Part shown: positions 40,538 to 52,684 of the stretch, in pieces
How positions within the stretch are numbered: position 1 is the first letter of the stretch
Layout of the letters: every line of letters begins with the position of its first letter
NCBI GenBank assembly: GCA_035772785.1
Contig: JAOCPU010000001.1
Span: 2,480,001 to 2,544,000, forward strand
Source: Phlebiopsis flavidoalba
Taxonomy: Eukaryota > Basidiomycota > Agaricomycetes > Polyporales > Phanerochaetaceae
Direction: 5' to 3'
Length of the DNA: 64,000 nucleotides
Made by a program: the position numbers and the translations under genes
The notes under the pieces: model-generated
Seen by the model: the letters and a program-made list of their open reading frames with translations, nothing else
The model's database searches: none
Told to the model about the DNA's origin: nothing

Positions 40538-41100
40538 GTAATGTGATATTGTGATAAAATACTAAATATGCATGTTGTATATATGCAATTTACAACTTAT
40601 AGCCATACCTTGAGTTTTACAAGCTATGAGCTATTGTTTCTAACTATTTAAAGCTCAATTGCATTATTTTTGTCTGGGACTGCATCTTATTAGCACTTGC
40701 TATATGGTGGTAGTGTGACATTTTGATAAAATGCTACATTCACATGCTGGGATGGATTATAATTTAGTATAGTAATTGCAAAATGCAATAGCATAAATGC
40801 TCTATAATAGACAGTGTTGATTGGCTAGGAATATTTATGAAGTTATATCTATATATAAAATAAATTCTAGTATATAAAAATTTTATATCACCAGTTTATT
40901 TTAGCTTTTTACAAGCCACTCTTTGTTATGCTAAAAATAATATATATTTCATTCATCTCATAAGCACTTTGCTATATATGATAATATGACATAATAATAA
41001 AATACTAAATATATATGTTGTCCATATATAATCTATAAATGATGATACGTTATGAGTTTAACTAGTTATAAGCCATTATTTCCAAGTGCTCAAAGCCTTT
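40538..41100. repeat. MITE-2 right-half fragments (two, in series)
   Basis: Two truncated copies: one ends near 40683 with AGCTCAATTGCATTATTTTT then GTCTGGGACTG, and a second runs from about 40760 to 41097, ending in CCAAGTGCTCAAAGCC without the last bases. Both share the interior block around AATTGCAAAATGCAATAGCA. Confidence 0.55.
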
Positions 41101-41234
41101 GTCACAGATTATGCCCTAATAGTCAATTTTCCTTTCATTTTTGTTTATATTTGACACCAAGTCTCAAGCATTCACTTAAGCACGTTTCTGTGCCACCAAG
41201 CATACCACAGGTAAGTAAAGGGTTTTGATGATAA

Positions 41235-41936
41235 AGCCCAATTGCATTATTTTTTTGAGCACAGCAAAGAATAGCTTGTAGGAAATGAAATAAACTAGTA
41301 ATGTGAAATTTTTCTATACTGAAAATTTTTGCATATCCATAATATAATTTCACAAATATTCTTGGACAATCAGAACTATTCATTATAGAGCATTCATATG
41401 ATTGCATTTTTTGATCACTATAACTAAATTTAGATTGCTTTCTAGAATATTTGCTAAAAAGCAGTTTGAATAATTGAAATAGTACAGTTCTTTTTGAGCT
41501 TCCATCAATGCTTGGCTAATGCTTGAATATATGGGCAACTTTGACCAAATATATAATATTGCAGTTTTAATTTTGGGCATAGTAATTGCAAAATGCAATT
41601 ATATAAATACTCTATAATAAACAGTGTTGATTAGCTAAGAATAATTGTGAAGTTATATCTATATCTAAGGTAAATATTGGCATATACGAAATGTCAACTG
41701 CCATTTTATTTTAGCTCTCACAAGCCCTTTTTTATTATGCTCAAAAGTGATATACATTCAATTTATCTTATAAGCACCTGCTATATATGGCAAAATAACA
41801 TTGTAATAAATTACTACATATACATATTGTATATATGCAATTTACGGCCAACAGCTATTTTTTGAGTTAAACAAGTTATAAGCTATTATTACCAAATGCT
41901 TAAATCCATCTATAGCATTACTTTTGTCTGCAACTA
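41235..41936. mobile_element. MITE-2 copy, left end damaged
   Basis: Shares the family interior over about 700 bp and ends with CATTACTTTTGTCTGCAACTA followed by TA. The left end begins abnormally (AAAGCCCAATTGCATTATTT), which looks like a right-end piece joined in inverted order. The reading frame 41135-41407 (-) on it is not a gene. Confidence 0.5.
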
Positions 41937-41938
41937 TA

Positions 41939-43177
41939 ACTTGATAATTGCAAAATGCAGTTACATAAATAGTTTTGTAATGAATAGCTTATAATTGGCT
42001 TAAGATATTTGTGAACTTATACCAATATATGAGGTAAATTCTGGCATATACAAATGTAATTATGAAATGCAACAGTGACAATTACTTAAAGATATTATAT
42101 TAAATTTACATTATGGCACATGCTATATATAGTAATATATAATAACTGACAAAAATGTGTCACATTTAGATATGGAGCACTCAAGGAATTTTAGTATAAC
42201 ATAACCCATAAAGAAAGCTAAAGCATTAACTATACTGAACATTGTATAGAATGGCATGAAGAGCTATTTTTGATATACATACATATACAATAATTAGTAA
42301 TAGTTATTGGATAATGAGCAAATGTATTAAATTTGCTCTTATCAGAGATTTTTTTATGATATAATAATAAAAAATATTTTGCATTTAGCAATTAATATTG
42401 AAAAATACCTAATACTATCTCTATACTGTATATATGATGCATTACAGCTTACTATAGCTAGCTACATATTATAGCCATAATAATTTAGGAGCTATCAAAA
42501 TATATATGAGATTTTATTTGTAACTTGCCGCATTTGACAATAATGTATTTGCCTTCTTTTCCCTACACATTAAGGGTTTCATTCTCCATAGTTGACAAAA
42601 TCAGGTGTCACCTCATACTCTATTACAACTGATATAAATTAAATAGTATTTTACATATAGCTGTGACAGAAAGAAATCAACATTCATTCAATAATGATAC
42701 CAAATACATACATACATGCTCTTGATACAAATATCCATGAATCAAAATATTTTATCAATAATATGTAAAACATATCTCTTTTTCTTTGCTTGTGTAATAA
42801 AGAAATTTTCCATTGGTGCAGTTTTAATGTACCTGTATATTATACCATCATAGTTGCCATATATGATATATATGTAAATCTTGTAAACAATGTTCATTAC
42901 TATAGTATTCAACAAAAAATTGCTTTTTTTATAGTTGCTCATATGAATATCTTACAACATATTCTTTAAATACTCAATATCCAAGCGTGATATATTTTTA
43001 TTTGTCAGTCACTAAGTTTGCCATTATGTAGCATTGTAATAAAATACTATATATATATTATTCGCTTATATAGAATTTACAGCTGATAGCTATTTCTTGA
43101 GCTTAACTAATTATAAGCTTATCATTTTCAAGTGCTTTAAAAAGCCCAGCCAATTATATTACTTTTGTCTGCAGCTG
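41939..43177. mobile_element. MITE-2 copy split by a MITE-1 insertion
   Basis: MITE-2 interior is recognisable up to about 42137 (…GCACATGCTATATATAGTAA) and resumes right after 43014 (GCCATTATGTAGCATTGTAA), ending AATTATATTACTTTTGTCTG then CAGCTG at 43177 with TA after it. The interruption is MITE-1 copy E. Removing E restores a continuous MITE-2 right half. Confidence 0.6.
42140..43014 (-). mobile_element. MITE-1 copy E (about 875 bp), inside MITE-2
   Basis: Left end TAATAACTGACAAAAATGTG, right end TTTGTCAGTCACTA; both slightly decayed compared with the family end CAGTGACTGACAAAAATGTG. Orientation opposite to copies A, B and D. The TA before it is at 42138-42139; the right-hand TA has been lost or changed. 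Confidence 0.6.
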
Positions 43178-43269
43178 TAGCTTTAATATAAAAAATATTA
43201 TTGTTTACTTCATAACCATATTAATGACATACTATTTATATGTTGTATATTAAATTACCCATTTATCCA

Positions 43270-43535
43270 AATATTTTACTGGAGCTGTATTAAAATTTAT
43301 ATTTTTTATAGTTAGATAATAAAGAGATTTTTGCATTGAGGACCATTTTGATATATTTCCGTTTTATTCAATAATAATTGCTGTATGTGATATATCTGTA
43401 GATTTCTAAAAGAGCCTTTATTGATATAGGGTTCTGTAAAAAAATAGCTTATTAATAGTTGCTCAGATAAATACCTTACAAAATATCTTTTGAGTATTCA
43501 ATATCTGAATATGATACATTTTTTATCAGTTACTA
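43270..43535 (-). mobile_element. MITE-1 fragment F (one end only)
   Basis: Carries only one family end, GAGTATTCAATATCTGAATA then TGATACATTTTTTATCAGTT and ACTA, followed by TA at 43536-43537. The left part is missing. Diverged from the other copies. Confidence 0.5.
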
Positions 43536-43753
43536 TACAAAGAGCCAAAAATGAGGAAAAGAATAGGGTTTTTAGACCTTAAACAACAAAATCTGTCATT
43601 GGATAGTGCATATTTATTGTGTTGCCCTTAAGCTGGAGCCAGAAATGTTGCAGCATATATAGATGCCCACCAATTTTTTGACGTAATATAGTGCTTTACA
43701 CAATTTGGAGTAGCCTCTTCGGTCCAAAGGCACATTATTAGTTGTAGTAGATA

Positions 43754-43810
43754 CAGCCGCAAATAAAAATAATGCAATTGGGCTTTAAGCACGTTGAAAA
43801 CAATAGCAAA
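43754..43810. repeat. MITE-2 left-end fragment
   Basis: CAGCCGCAAATAAAAATAAT then GCAATTGGGCTTTAAGCACG after a TA at 43752-43753. Homology stops within about 60 bp. Confidence 0.5.
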
Positions 43811-45216
43811 AGTCTTGGAAGTCCCAAAAGTCTAATAACACTAATGCTCTTTTTAGATATATCATAGATTTGAAAAGAAAGATGGTCAATGCTGTTGATC
43901 TAAAAAAGCAGCTTTGTGAGTAGTTCTATAAACTTTTTTAGATAATTGACTATTGCTATATGGAGCCTCTTGTGCTAAGCCAAGAACTAGCTAACCATCT
44001 ATCTGTGAGATGGAAGCTACGATAGTCTGTTTGCACAATTATTCCTATATTTAGCGCACATAGAGTGCGACCTCTACTTAATACAGCCCAGGCACCTTTG
44101 TGTTTGACTCTGCAGATGTTTGCTGCATCACTGTCTTCAATGCTGCTATTTTAGCACAGTCAAGTAGGTAGTCTCCTCATAAACATGTAGTTTAGTATGC
44201 ATAGATAAAGAAATGTGTTTAACTGCCTGAAAACAAGTAATACTATACAAGAACATGTCATCATGACAATGATATAAGAGATAGGTTTGGCAGGTAGATT
44301 TAATAAGTTGTCAAGTAACCTGTTTCAACTTTGAAACATTAGCATACTATGTCTTGGTTTGCTTTCAACCTCCACCTTGACATCTGTATCTGCTTTTCTC
44401 TACGTCTTCTTTATTCTTTTTTCAATTTTGCTGCAATGCCTAAAGAGCCTTACTTAAAGAGATGGCATACTATTTTGAGAACACACCTTTCCAAATATAG
44501 CAGATCTCTTTGCCAACTACTCTAAGGTATGTTTTATTTGGATTTTTGACAGAGAATTGTCAGCAATTACACATCATGCTGGTATTAGGCTGGTAAACTT
44601 ATAACTATTACTTAGTTCCAGATAGGCCAACTGAGTCAATCTCACAAAGAGCACATGATCAAGAAGCAAGCTATGAAACTCTGGAAAGGAACTAAGCTAT
44701 AGCTAAGGAAGTACTTCAACACTGCAAGTAAGGAATCAGTTCAGGTATTGTGAAGCATCAGGCCTATTCCAGCAACTGCTAAGCTCACATGTATCTACTT
44801 TAGCTTTCATACTACATTTGCCATACAACCTGCTTATTGTTTTACAGAAGCAAAACAGAGCAAGCAACACTAGCAAGCTCAAAAGATAATATGCCAAACT
44901 ATACTTAGAGCTTTACTCAACATTATACAATATACTCCAAAGGGTTTATATATTAAACCCAGATTGTATGCTTTTTAACACTTATATCATCATGCTCTGT
45001 GTAGCACCTGCACTGGCAAAGCCAAAAGGCAAGCATAAAGCAAATAAACAGATACTAGCTGTAAGTATCTTGCAGCCAGCAGCTGAGAGAAATTGGATTT
45101 CTAAAGACAAATGAGTGGCAGCCTGAAATTACTGACAGATCCCAAAAAAGGTGTTGGATATAAACTGACATTAGCTTGGATTATAATCTTGAGATATTTT
45201 TTTGCTTCGTAGATTT
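43811..45216. other. 1.4 kb of AT-rich sequence without a recognisable gene
   Basis: Less AT-rich than its flanks and not part of either MITE family. No reading frame over 60 codons on either strand. It might be the decayed body of an autonomous element, but no transposase motif can be read. Confidence 0.35.
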
Positions 45217-45218
45217 TA

Positions 45219-46042
45219 CAGTTGCAAACAAAAGTAATGCAATTGGCTATAAGCACTTGGAAACAATAGCTTATAACTTGTTAAACTTTGAAAATAGCCA
45301 TAAGCAGTAAATTGCATATAGACAATATGTAGATCTAGTATTTATCACAATGGCATATCATTGTATATAGCAGGTGCTTATAAAATAATCTGAATATATG
45401 TAACTTTTGAGCATAACAAAAAATAGCTTATAAAAGCTGAAATAAAATAGTAGTGTAAAATCTTTCTATACTACAATTTATCTCATATACAGAAAGAACT
45501 TCACAAATATCTTTGATTGATTGAAGCTATTCATTATTGAGAATTTATGCAATTGCATTGTGCAATTACTATACTAAATTTCGATTATTCTTTTTAAAAT
45601 ATTTGCTAGAAAGCAGTTTGTGTAATGTAGATATTGAATTTTTCTCTTAGCTCCCATAAATGTCTGGCTAAAGCTTGCATACATGCCACTTTGTTCAAAT
45701 ATATAATATTGTAGTTTTAGCTTTGGGCATAGTGATTACAAAATGCAATTGCATGAATTCTCTGTGATGAACAGTGTTGATTAGCTAAAAATACTTGTGA
45801 AGTTATATTATATATTTGAAATGAACTCTGGTATATACAAGTTTTGAACTGCCGTTTTATTTTAGCTTTATAAGCTATTCTTTGTTGTGCTCAAAAGTGA
45901 TATATATTCAATCTATCTTATGAGCACCTACTCTACATGGTAAAATGACTTTGTGATAAAATACTAAATATCCATATTGTATACATGCAATTTACAGTTT
46001 ATGGCTATTTTCTGAGTTTACCAAATTATAAGCTATTGTTTC
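45219..46042. mobile_element. MITE-2 copy, right end replaced by MITE-1 copy C
   Basis: Intact left end CAGTTGCAAACAAAAGTAAT then GCAATTGG, TA at 45217-45218, and about 820 bp of family interior, stopping at AAGCTATTGTTTC. The last ~50 bp of the family end are absent; copy C begins at once. After copy C the MITE-2 end does not resume, so a deletion accompanied or followed the insertion. Confidence 0.6.
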
Positions 46043-46044
46043 TA

Positions 46045-46897
46045 TAGTGACTGACAAAAGTGTGTCACACTTAGATATTGAGCATTCAAGAATTTTGAAT
46101 AAAATATCCATAAAAAGAGCTGTTGCATAATCATAATAACAATTGTATAGAATAGCATGAAGAGCTATTTTTGATATACACACATGTACCATAAGTAGCA
46201 ATAGCCATTGGATAATGAGCAAATGTACTAAATTTGCTCTTATTAGAGATTCTTTTATTATACAGTAATAAAAATGTTTTGCATTGAAAGATTGATATTG
46301 AAAAATACCTTAATATCATTTCTATACTGTATATATGGTGTATTAAAGCTTACCATAGCTAGCTACATATTATAGCCACAATTATTTAGCACTAGCAAGG
46401 TCAAAAATGGGATTTTATTTGTAACTTGCCACACTCTACAATGGTATACCTGCCGTATTTCTCACATATTCTGTGCTCAATTTGTTATAGCTGACCAAAA
46501 CCAGATATTACTACATACTTTATTATAGCCAATATAAATTTAATGGTATTTTTACATATAGCTGTAACAGAAATTAATATTCATTTACTAACTATATATG
46601 CTTTTTTTCTACAATTACTGATAGATCAAACTATTTTATCAATAGTACGTATAATGCATATTTTTTCTTTAGTTGTGTAATACAGAAATCTTTCATTGGT
46701 GCCCTTTTAATGTATTTGTTCATTATACTATCATAGCTGCCATATATGGTATATATGTAAATGTTGAAAATGATGTTCATTACTGTAGTATTTCACAAAA
46801 AGGATTGCTCATCTGTAGTTGCTCATATGAATGTCTTACAACATATTCTTTGAATGCTGAATATCCAAGTGTGACACATTTTTTTTGTCAGTCACTG
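46045..46897 (-). mobile_element. MITE-1 copy C (853 bp)
   Basis: Ends TAGTGACTGACAAAAGTGTG (left) and TTTGTCAGTCACTG (right), with TA at 46043-46044 and 46898-46899. Same orientation as copy E. AT-rich, no gene. Confidence 0.7.
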
Positions 46898-46899
46898 TA

Positions 46900-47399
46900 T
46901 CTATATTTCCTGCAACAGGGCCTCATCAGTCAATCCTATCATTTGTTATATTGCCAAGTTGTATGCCACACAGTATAGTGAGTAAATTTGATTTTATCTA
47001 TCAATTCTACAGTAGCATTTTCCAAAAGCTAACTTTAGAAATATATAATCAAGATAGGGCCTATATGTGGTATAGCAGATAAGGCTTTATATAACATAAT
47101 TGACATAGCATTTCTAATATTGCTGCTAGCAGCAAACTTTGGCCTAGAGATTAACATATTCATTAATATGCAGAGAATCCTCGAGGTGTTTGTTTGAATA
47201 ATAACAAACCTCAGTCAAAGTGCATGTATCTGCAAAATCTATATTATGGCATGCAACAAATGCTTACAAAGTTTTTTTCAATTTAGTGCAATGCTCTGCA
47301 CAACTCAAAGCAGTACCTTTGGTCAGAAAGCATATTATTAGTCAAAGTAAATGGACTCCTCAAAGTCTAGCCCTGCTTAGTCAAACATTCCGACAAACT
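46900..47399. other. 500 bp between MITE-1 copies C and A
   Basis: AT-rich, no gene or repeat recognised. Short open stretches are present on the + strand but carry no motif. Confidence 0.35.
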
Positions 47400-47401
47400 T
47401 A

Positions 47402-49138
47402 CAGTGACTGACAAAAATGTGTCACACTTGGATATTCAGCATTCAAAGAATATGTTGTAAAGATATTTATATGAGCAACTACAGAAAAGCAATATCTTTG
47501 TGGAGTATTATAGCAATAAATATTATTTACAGAATCTACATATATACCATATATAACAACATACTATGATGGTATAAGATAAACAAATACATTAAAACTA
47601 TACTAATAGAATATTTTTATCATATAATCAAGGAAAAAAATATACATTTTTATGCACTATTAATAAAATATTTTGATCCATGAGTACTTGTATGAAAAGC
47701 ATGCATAGTATGTATTTGATTTCATTGTGGAATGAATGTTGATTCTTTCTGTTACATCTATATATAAAATACTATTTAATTTATATTGGCTGTAATAGAG
47801 TATGTGTTAAAATTTAATTTTTGTTAGGTATGAGAAAGGGAACACTGAGTATGTGGGAAAAAAGAGAAGGTATACTATTGTGAAGTATGTCAAGTTACAA
47901 ATAAAATTGCATTTTTATCTTGCTGACTCTAAATTATTGCGGCTATAATATGTAGCTAGCTACAGTGACTGACAAAAATGTGTCCACACTTGGATATTGA
48001 GCATTTAAAGAATATATTGTAAGATATTCATATAAGCAACTACAAGAAAGCAGTTTTGTTGTGAAATACTATGGTAATAAACATTATTTTCAGGATTTCC
48101 ATATATACCATATATGGCAGCTATGATGATATAATAAACAAATACATTAAAACTGCACTAATGAAAGATTCCTTTATTATACAACAAAATAACAAGATGT
48201 GCATTTTATATACTATTAATAAAATATCTTGATTTATGAGTAATTGTATAAAAAGCATGCATAATATGTATTTGATATTGTTACTGAATTAATATTGATT
48301 CTTTTTGTCACAGCTATATGTAGAATACTATTAAATTTATATTGGCTGTAATAGAGTATGTGATAACATATAATTTTGGTTAGCCATAGAGAAAGAAACA
48401 CTGGATATGTGAAAAAAAAGGCAGATATACTATTGTAAAGTGTGGCAAGTTACAAATAAAATCTCATTTTTACCTTGCTTGCTCTAAATTATTATAGCTA
48501 TAATATGTAGCTAGCTATGGTAAGCTGTAATGCATAATATGCACAGTATAGCAATGATATCATGGTATTTTTTAATATTAAACTTACAATGCAAACCATT
48601 TTTATTTACTATACAATAAAAGAATCTCTGATAAGAGCAAAATTTAGTACATTTGCTCATTATCCAGTAGCTATTACTACTTATGGTATATGTGTATATA
48701 TCAAAAATAGCTTTTCATACCATTCTATACAATCCTCATGATAGTTATGCAATAGCTCTCTTTATGGATATCTTATATAAAATTCTTTAAGTGCTCAATA
48801 TCTAAGTGTGACAACACTTTTGACAGTCTTTGTATGGTAAGCTATAATGCACTATATATACAGTATAGAAATAGTATGAAGGCATTTTTAATATCAATTT
48901 TCAAATGCAAAACATTTTTATTACTATATGATCAAAGAATTTCTGATAAGAACAAATTTTATACATTCACTCATTATCCAATGATAATTACAATTTATGG
49001 TATATATGTGTGTATCAAAAATAGCTCTTCATACTATTCTATACAATTTACATTGAGTTATGCAAGGGCTTGGATATCTTATTCAAAATCCTTTGAGTAC
49101 TCAATATCTAAGTGTGACGCACTTTTTGTCAGTTACTG
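47402..49138 (+). mobile_element. MITE-1 copy A (865 bp once the nested copy is excluded)
   Basis: Ends CAGTGACTGACAAAAATGTG and TTTTTGTCAGTTACTG with TA duplications at 47400-47401 and 49139-49140. Its sequence runs to ATGTAGCTAGC at 47960, is interrupted by copy B, and resumes at TGGTAAGCTATAATGCAC (48835 on). The same junction is uninterrupted in copies B and D (GTAGCTAGCTATGGTAAGC), which proves the interruption. Confidence 0.8.
47963..48832 (+). mobile_element. MITE-1 copy B (870 bp), nested in copy A
   Basis: Left end CAGTGACTGACAAAAATGTG, right end CACTTTTGACAGTCTTTG, with TA at 47961-47962 and again at 48833-48834: a perfect TA duplication of a TA inside copy A. Same orientation as A and D. 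No coding potential. Confidence 0.8.
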
Positions 49139-49394
49139 TACCTATCCGCTGACTCAGACATGACTCAAACTTCTATCTCTGACTATCTCTTTTTATAGTC
49201 TTAGTGATAAGTTTTGACAACTAATATTTAAGTATAGTTTACTATTGCCTAAATCCTCATCTCAACTTTTTAGTTATTGGACTTAAATAAGCTCCAATAT
49301 CTATCTCGTAAATAGTTAAATTACTAACCTATTATTTTGTATTGTTGTTGAATGGCACAAAATAAAAGAAACTAATGATAAGAAAAATATATTA

Positions 49395-49434
49395 CAGTTA
49401 CAGACAAAAATGATGCAATTGGACTTTAAGCATC
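49395..49434. repeat. MITE-2 left-end fragment, cut by MITE-1 copy D
   Basis: CAGTTACAGACAAAAATGAT then GCAATTGGACTTTAAGCATC after TA; the family sequence ends where copy D starts and does not resume after D. Confidence 0.55.
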
Positions 49435-49436
49435 TA

Positions 49437-50302
49437 CAGTGACTGACGAAAAATATGTCACACTTGGATATTCAGCATTCAAAGAATATGTTGTAAGACA
49501 TTCATATGAGAGCAACTACAGATGAGCAATCCTTTTTGTGAAATACTACAGTAATGAAACATCATTTTCAACATTTACATATATACCATATATGGCAGCT
49601 ATGATAGTATAATGAACAAATACATTAAAAGGGCACCAATGAAAGATTTCTTTATTATTACACAACTAAAGAAAAAAATATGCATTATATGTACTATTGA
49701 TAAAATAGTTTGATCTATCAGTAATTGTAGAAAAAGCATATATAGTTAGTAAATGAATATTAATTTCTGTTACAGCTATATGTAAAATACCATTAAATTT
49801 ATATTGGCTATAATAAAGTATGTAGTAATATCTGGTTTTAGCAGCTATAAAAAATTGAGCACAGAATATGTGAGAAATACGGCAGGTATACCATTGTATT
49901 GTAGAGTGTGGCAAGTTACAAATAAAATCCCATTTTGACCTTGCTAATGCTAAATAATTGTGGCTATAATATGTAGCTAGCTATGGTAAGCTTTAATACA
50001 CCATATATACAGTATAGAAATGATATTAAGGTATTTTTCAATATCAATCTTTTAATGCAAAACATTTTTATTACTGTATAATAGTGACTAAAAGAATCTC
50101 TGATAAAAGCAAATTTAGTACATTTGCTCATTATCCAATGGCTATTGCTACTTATGGTACATGTGTGTATATCAAAAATAGCTCTTCATGCTATTCTATA
50201 CAATTGTTATTATGATTATGCAACAGCTCTTTTTATGGATATTTTATTCAAAATTCTTTGAATGCTCAATATCTAAGTGTGACACACTTTTGTCAGTCAC
50301 TG
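49437..50302 (+). mobile_element. MITE-1 copy D (866 bp)
   Basis: Best-preserved copy. Ends CAGTGACTGACGAAAAATAT and CACTTTTGTCAGTCACTG; TA at 49435-49436 and 50303-50304. The two ends form an inverted repeat of about 45-50 bp (GTGTCACACTT..GATATT.AGCATTCAAAGAAT). An extra 7 bp in the interior (about 50082-50089) relative to other copies is discussed in the findings. Confidence 0.8.
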
Positions 50303-50304
50303 TA

Positions 50305-51340
50305 TTAGGCCACACCACACTGGATGAATGAATATATTGTTGATCTACACGCAAATTTCTGAATAATTATAGGCCATACTTATTACCATTACTTATAGCC
50401 CTTATAACAGTACAAATGTGATTGTATTAGATAATCTAGGAGCTCTACTAGCTATTTTTAAAAAGGGAGCCCTATTTCCTAGAATGATCCAGGCCTATGC
50501 AAGGCACAAAGCAGGACAGTATCCAGTTTGGCAGCATGCGGGCATGCAAACAAGGACAAATGAACTGCGCGGTGAGCGCCTCCAGATAGTGCACCGTTGA
50601 ATATGATGGGAGAGCAATGGGGTTCATAGATAAGACACTGAAGATGCTCAATCTAATTTCAAGACCTAGAATGATATCAGCATCAATATGTGGATTTGCT
50701 GCAAAATAATGCATTATGCTCACCAGCCAGTTAGAGGTAGTTAATGCATTATATGCTTGCCCAGGGCTTGAGGTGAGGACGGCAGCTAAATGCGGAATTG
50801 TACACGAGGGCACGAAACAAGAGCATGTGTGAATAGATGAGCAGCAGTGGCGATGGGTGTGGTGACAGCAATGGCAATGGCAACCAAGCATGGGAGTGTG
50901 CACGGCTGCATAGAACAAAGGCGGTGGCAACAGCAACAGCAGCAGAGAAGCATTTGACTGCAGAGGTGTGTACGACCACATAAGAGGAGAGCAGTGGAGG
51001 TGGCAAGTAATTGCAAGGACATACACAACTGCATAGAAGGAGAGCAGCAAAGTGGTGATGAGGGCAGAATTAGCTATTGGCCACAGCAGTGTGCGCGGCA
51101 GCACGAGACGAAGATTGCGGGGGCAGGGACAGGGGTGAGCATAAAGGGACAGAAACAGATGCAAGTGCAAGAGAACGGGAATAGGTGCAAGCGCAAGGGG
51201 ACGAGGCAGAAACGGCAAGTGTGTAGCTGGCAGGGTATGCGTGAGAGGGCAGGTAGTAGCGGCGGGCGCAGGGGAATAGAACAGTGCAAATGTTAAGGGC
51301 TTGCAAGGAGAAAAAGGATGCACCACTTACCTTGCACCGT
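50305..51340 (-). other. Degenerate repeat region with a 284-codon open frame
   Basis: On the minus strand 50472-51326 is open for 284 codons, the longest frame in the right half. It is rich in Leu, His, Cys and Pro and has no family signature. The + strand holds a repeated phrase, GTGTGCACGGCTGCATAGAA and variants, near 50796, 50895, 50967, 51020 and 51088, followed by purine-rich sequence. A decayed minisatellite with a chance open frame explains this better than a gene, but a repetitive protein cannot be excluded. Confidence 0.35.
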
Positions 51341-51751
51341 CAAGCTTGGTAGCTCGCATTATCCAGCAGGAGGCCGGTTTGTGTACCAATACATCTCTCT
51401 CTGGCCGTCCTCGACACTCTCAAAGTGTCATGTTTGGTGTGTATGCAGTTGCCAGTTGCCCTTGCCTTGTTTTGTCATGTACAAGTCCCAGGTGCGCATA
51501 TTTGTCTGCGTGAGAGGCAAGAGGGTAAGCAGTGGCAAGAGTCCATCAAAGTCTGGCACAGGTACTCTGCATATAAATAAGCACTGGAGGGTGGCCTGAT
51601 GTGCTGGCACACTCAGCTGTTCTCTTTGTCGTCATCATGTTGAATGGACCCTAGTTGTGCCCGAGGCCCAGTCAACATACTTAGTGGCCTTGCAGACACG
51701 TCATGGGACACCATAATGGCAGAACTGGCTGCTTTGGCAGTCAGATGGGTA

Positions 51752-51779
51752 TGGCTATCTCTGCCAGCGGAGATAGCCA
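51752..51779. repeat. Perfect 10-bp hairpin
   Basis: TGGCTATCTC and GAGATAGCCA around an 8-base loop (TGCCAGCG). Confidence 0.5.
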
Positions 51780-52194
51780 ACAAATTTACTTCTTCTTCTT
51801 TCTCTCTCTACCAAAGATGCTAGGCATACCAACTTGGGACTTATAGGCCGGGCTCTAGTTTTCAGAATTGACAGAAAGGAGATTTCAGATGGGCAGGGAC
51901 TTTAAAAAGGTACACTAGCTTTCCTCAATATGCAGTACATTTTTATTAATCTAGTGTTCAATGCTACAGACACTACTTGAGTAGGAGACACGTAGACCCT
52001 CATTTATCTACTGCGTTGACAGCAGTGGATTTGTAATGCTGCATTAAACACAATCACCCTAACCATCTTATGCTGTACACAGCTATTTCAGAATTCATGG
52101 CTATTCAAGCTGTGGTGAGTTGAATATCTCTGTCCACATTGCATGCTCTCATTTTTTTTGTTTTTACTTGCAGTTAATGTTTCTTTCTTCTATT

Positions 52195-52385
52195 TTCTGT
52201 CTCCGTCCACTTTCTCTACCTACTCTCTCCATCCGCTGTTTCTATTCATGCTCTCTATCCATGCTCTCTGCCTGCTCTTTTCATCCACTATTTCCATCTA
52301 CTGTTTTTGTCTGCCATTTCTGTCTGCTATTTCTGTTTTATTTGCTATTTCCATCCACTATTTCTCTTCCAATTTCTTTCTATGC
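52195..52385 (+). repeat. Pyrimidine-rich degenerate minisatellite
   Basis: Repeated phrases such as TCCATCCACTATT, TCTGTCTGCTATT and TCCATGCTCTC with a period of about 12-13 bases. Both overlapping open frames here (Ser/Phe/Leu-rich) are products of this repeat. Confidence 0.6.
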
Positions 52386-52684
52386 ATATATACTATAAAT
52401 TACACCTGTCTTGTGTGGGTTTGATTTATTAATAATAAATGATCTTAACTGTAACCTGAAGTGAGTAGTGACTTAGATTCTAAATCTGTTTCTCACACTT
52501 TGAAAATGTAACTAAATGCACCTTTTTATATGCATTAATGAGTAGTATAGTAAGAAAATAGTATAAATATCTGTGATCTAGTTATCTTATGGATATTACT
52601 TATCAGTTTATGTAATATAATAAGTTGGAGTCATAAGAAGATTCAGGACATGATTAATATTTAAAAATAGTACAAATATTGGTG

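Noticed and set aside
42742..42942. Open frames inside MITE-1 and MITE-2 copies
   Set aside because: AT-rich chance frames not shared between copies, so not transposase genes.
47402..50302. Regularly spaced repeats suggesting a CRISPR array
   Set aside because: The repeats are ends of ~870-bp elements in both orientations with TA duplications in a eukaryotic genome.
52120..52424. Two overlapping Phe/Leu/Ser-rich frames
   Set aside because: Products of a degenerate pyrimidine minisatellite.
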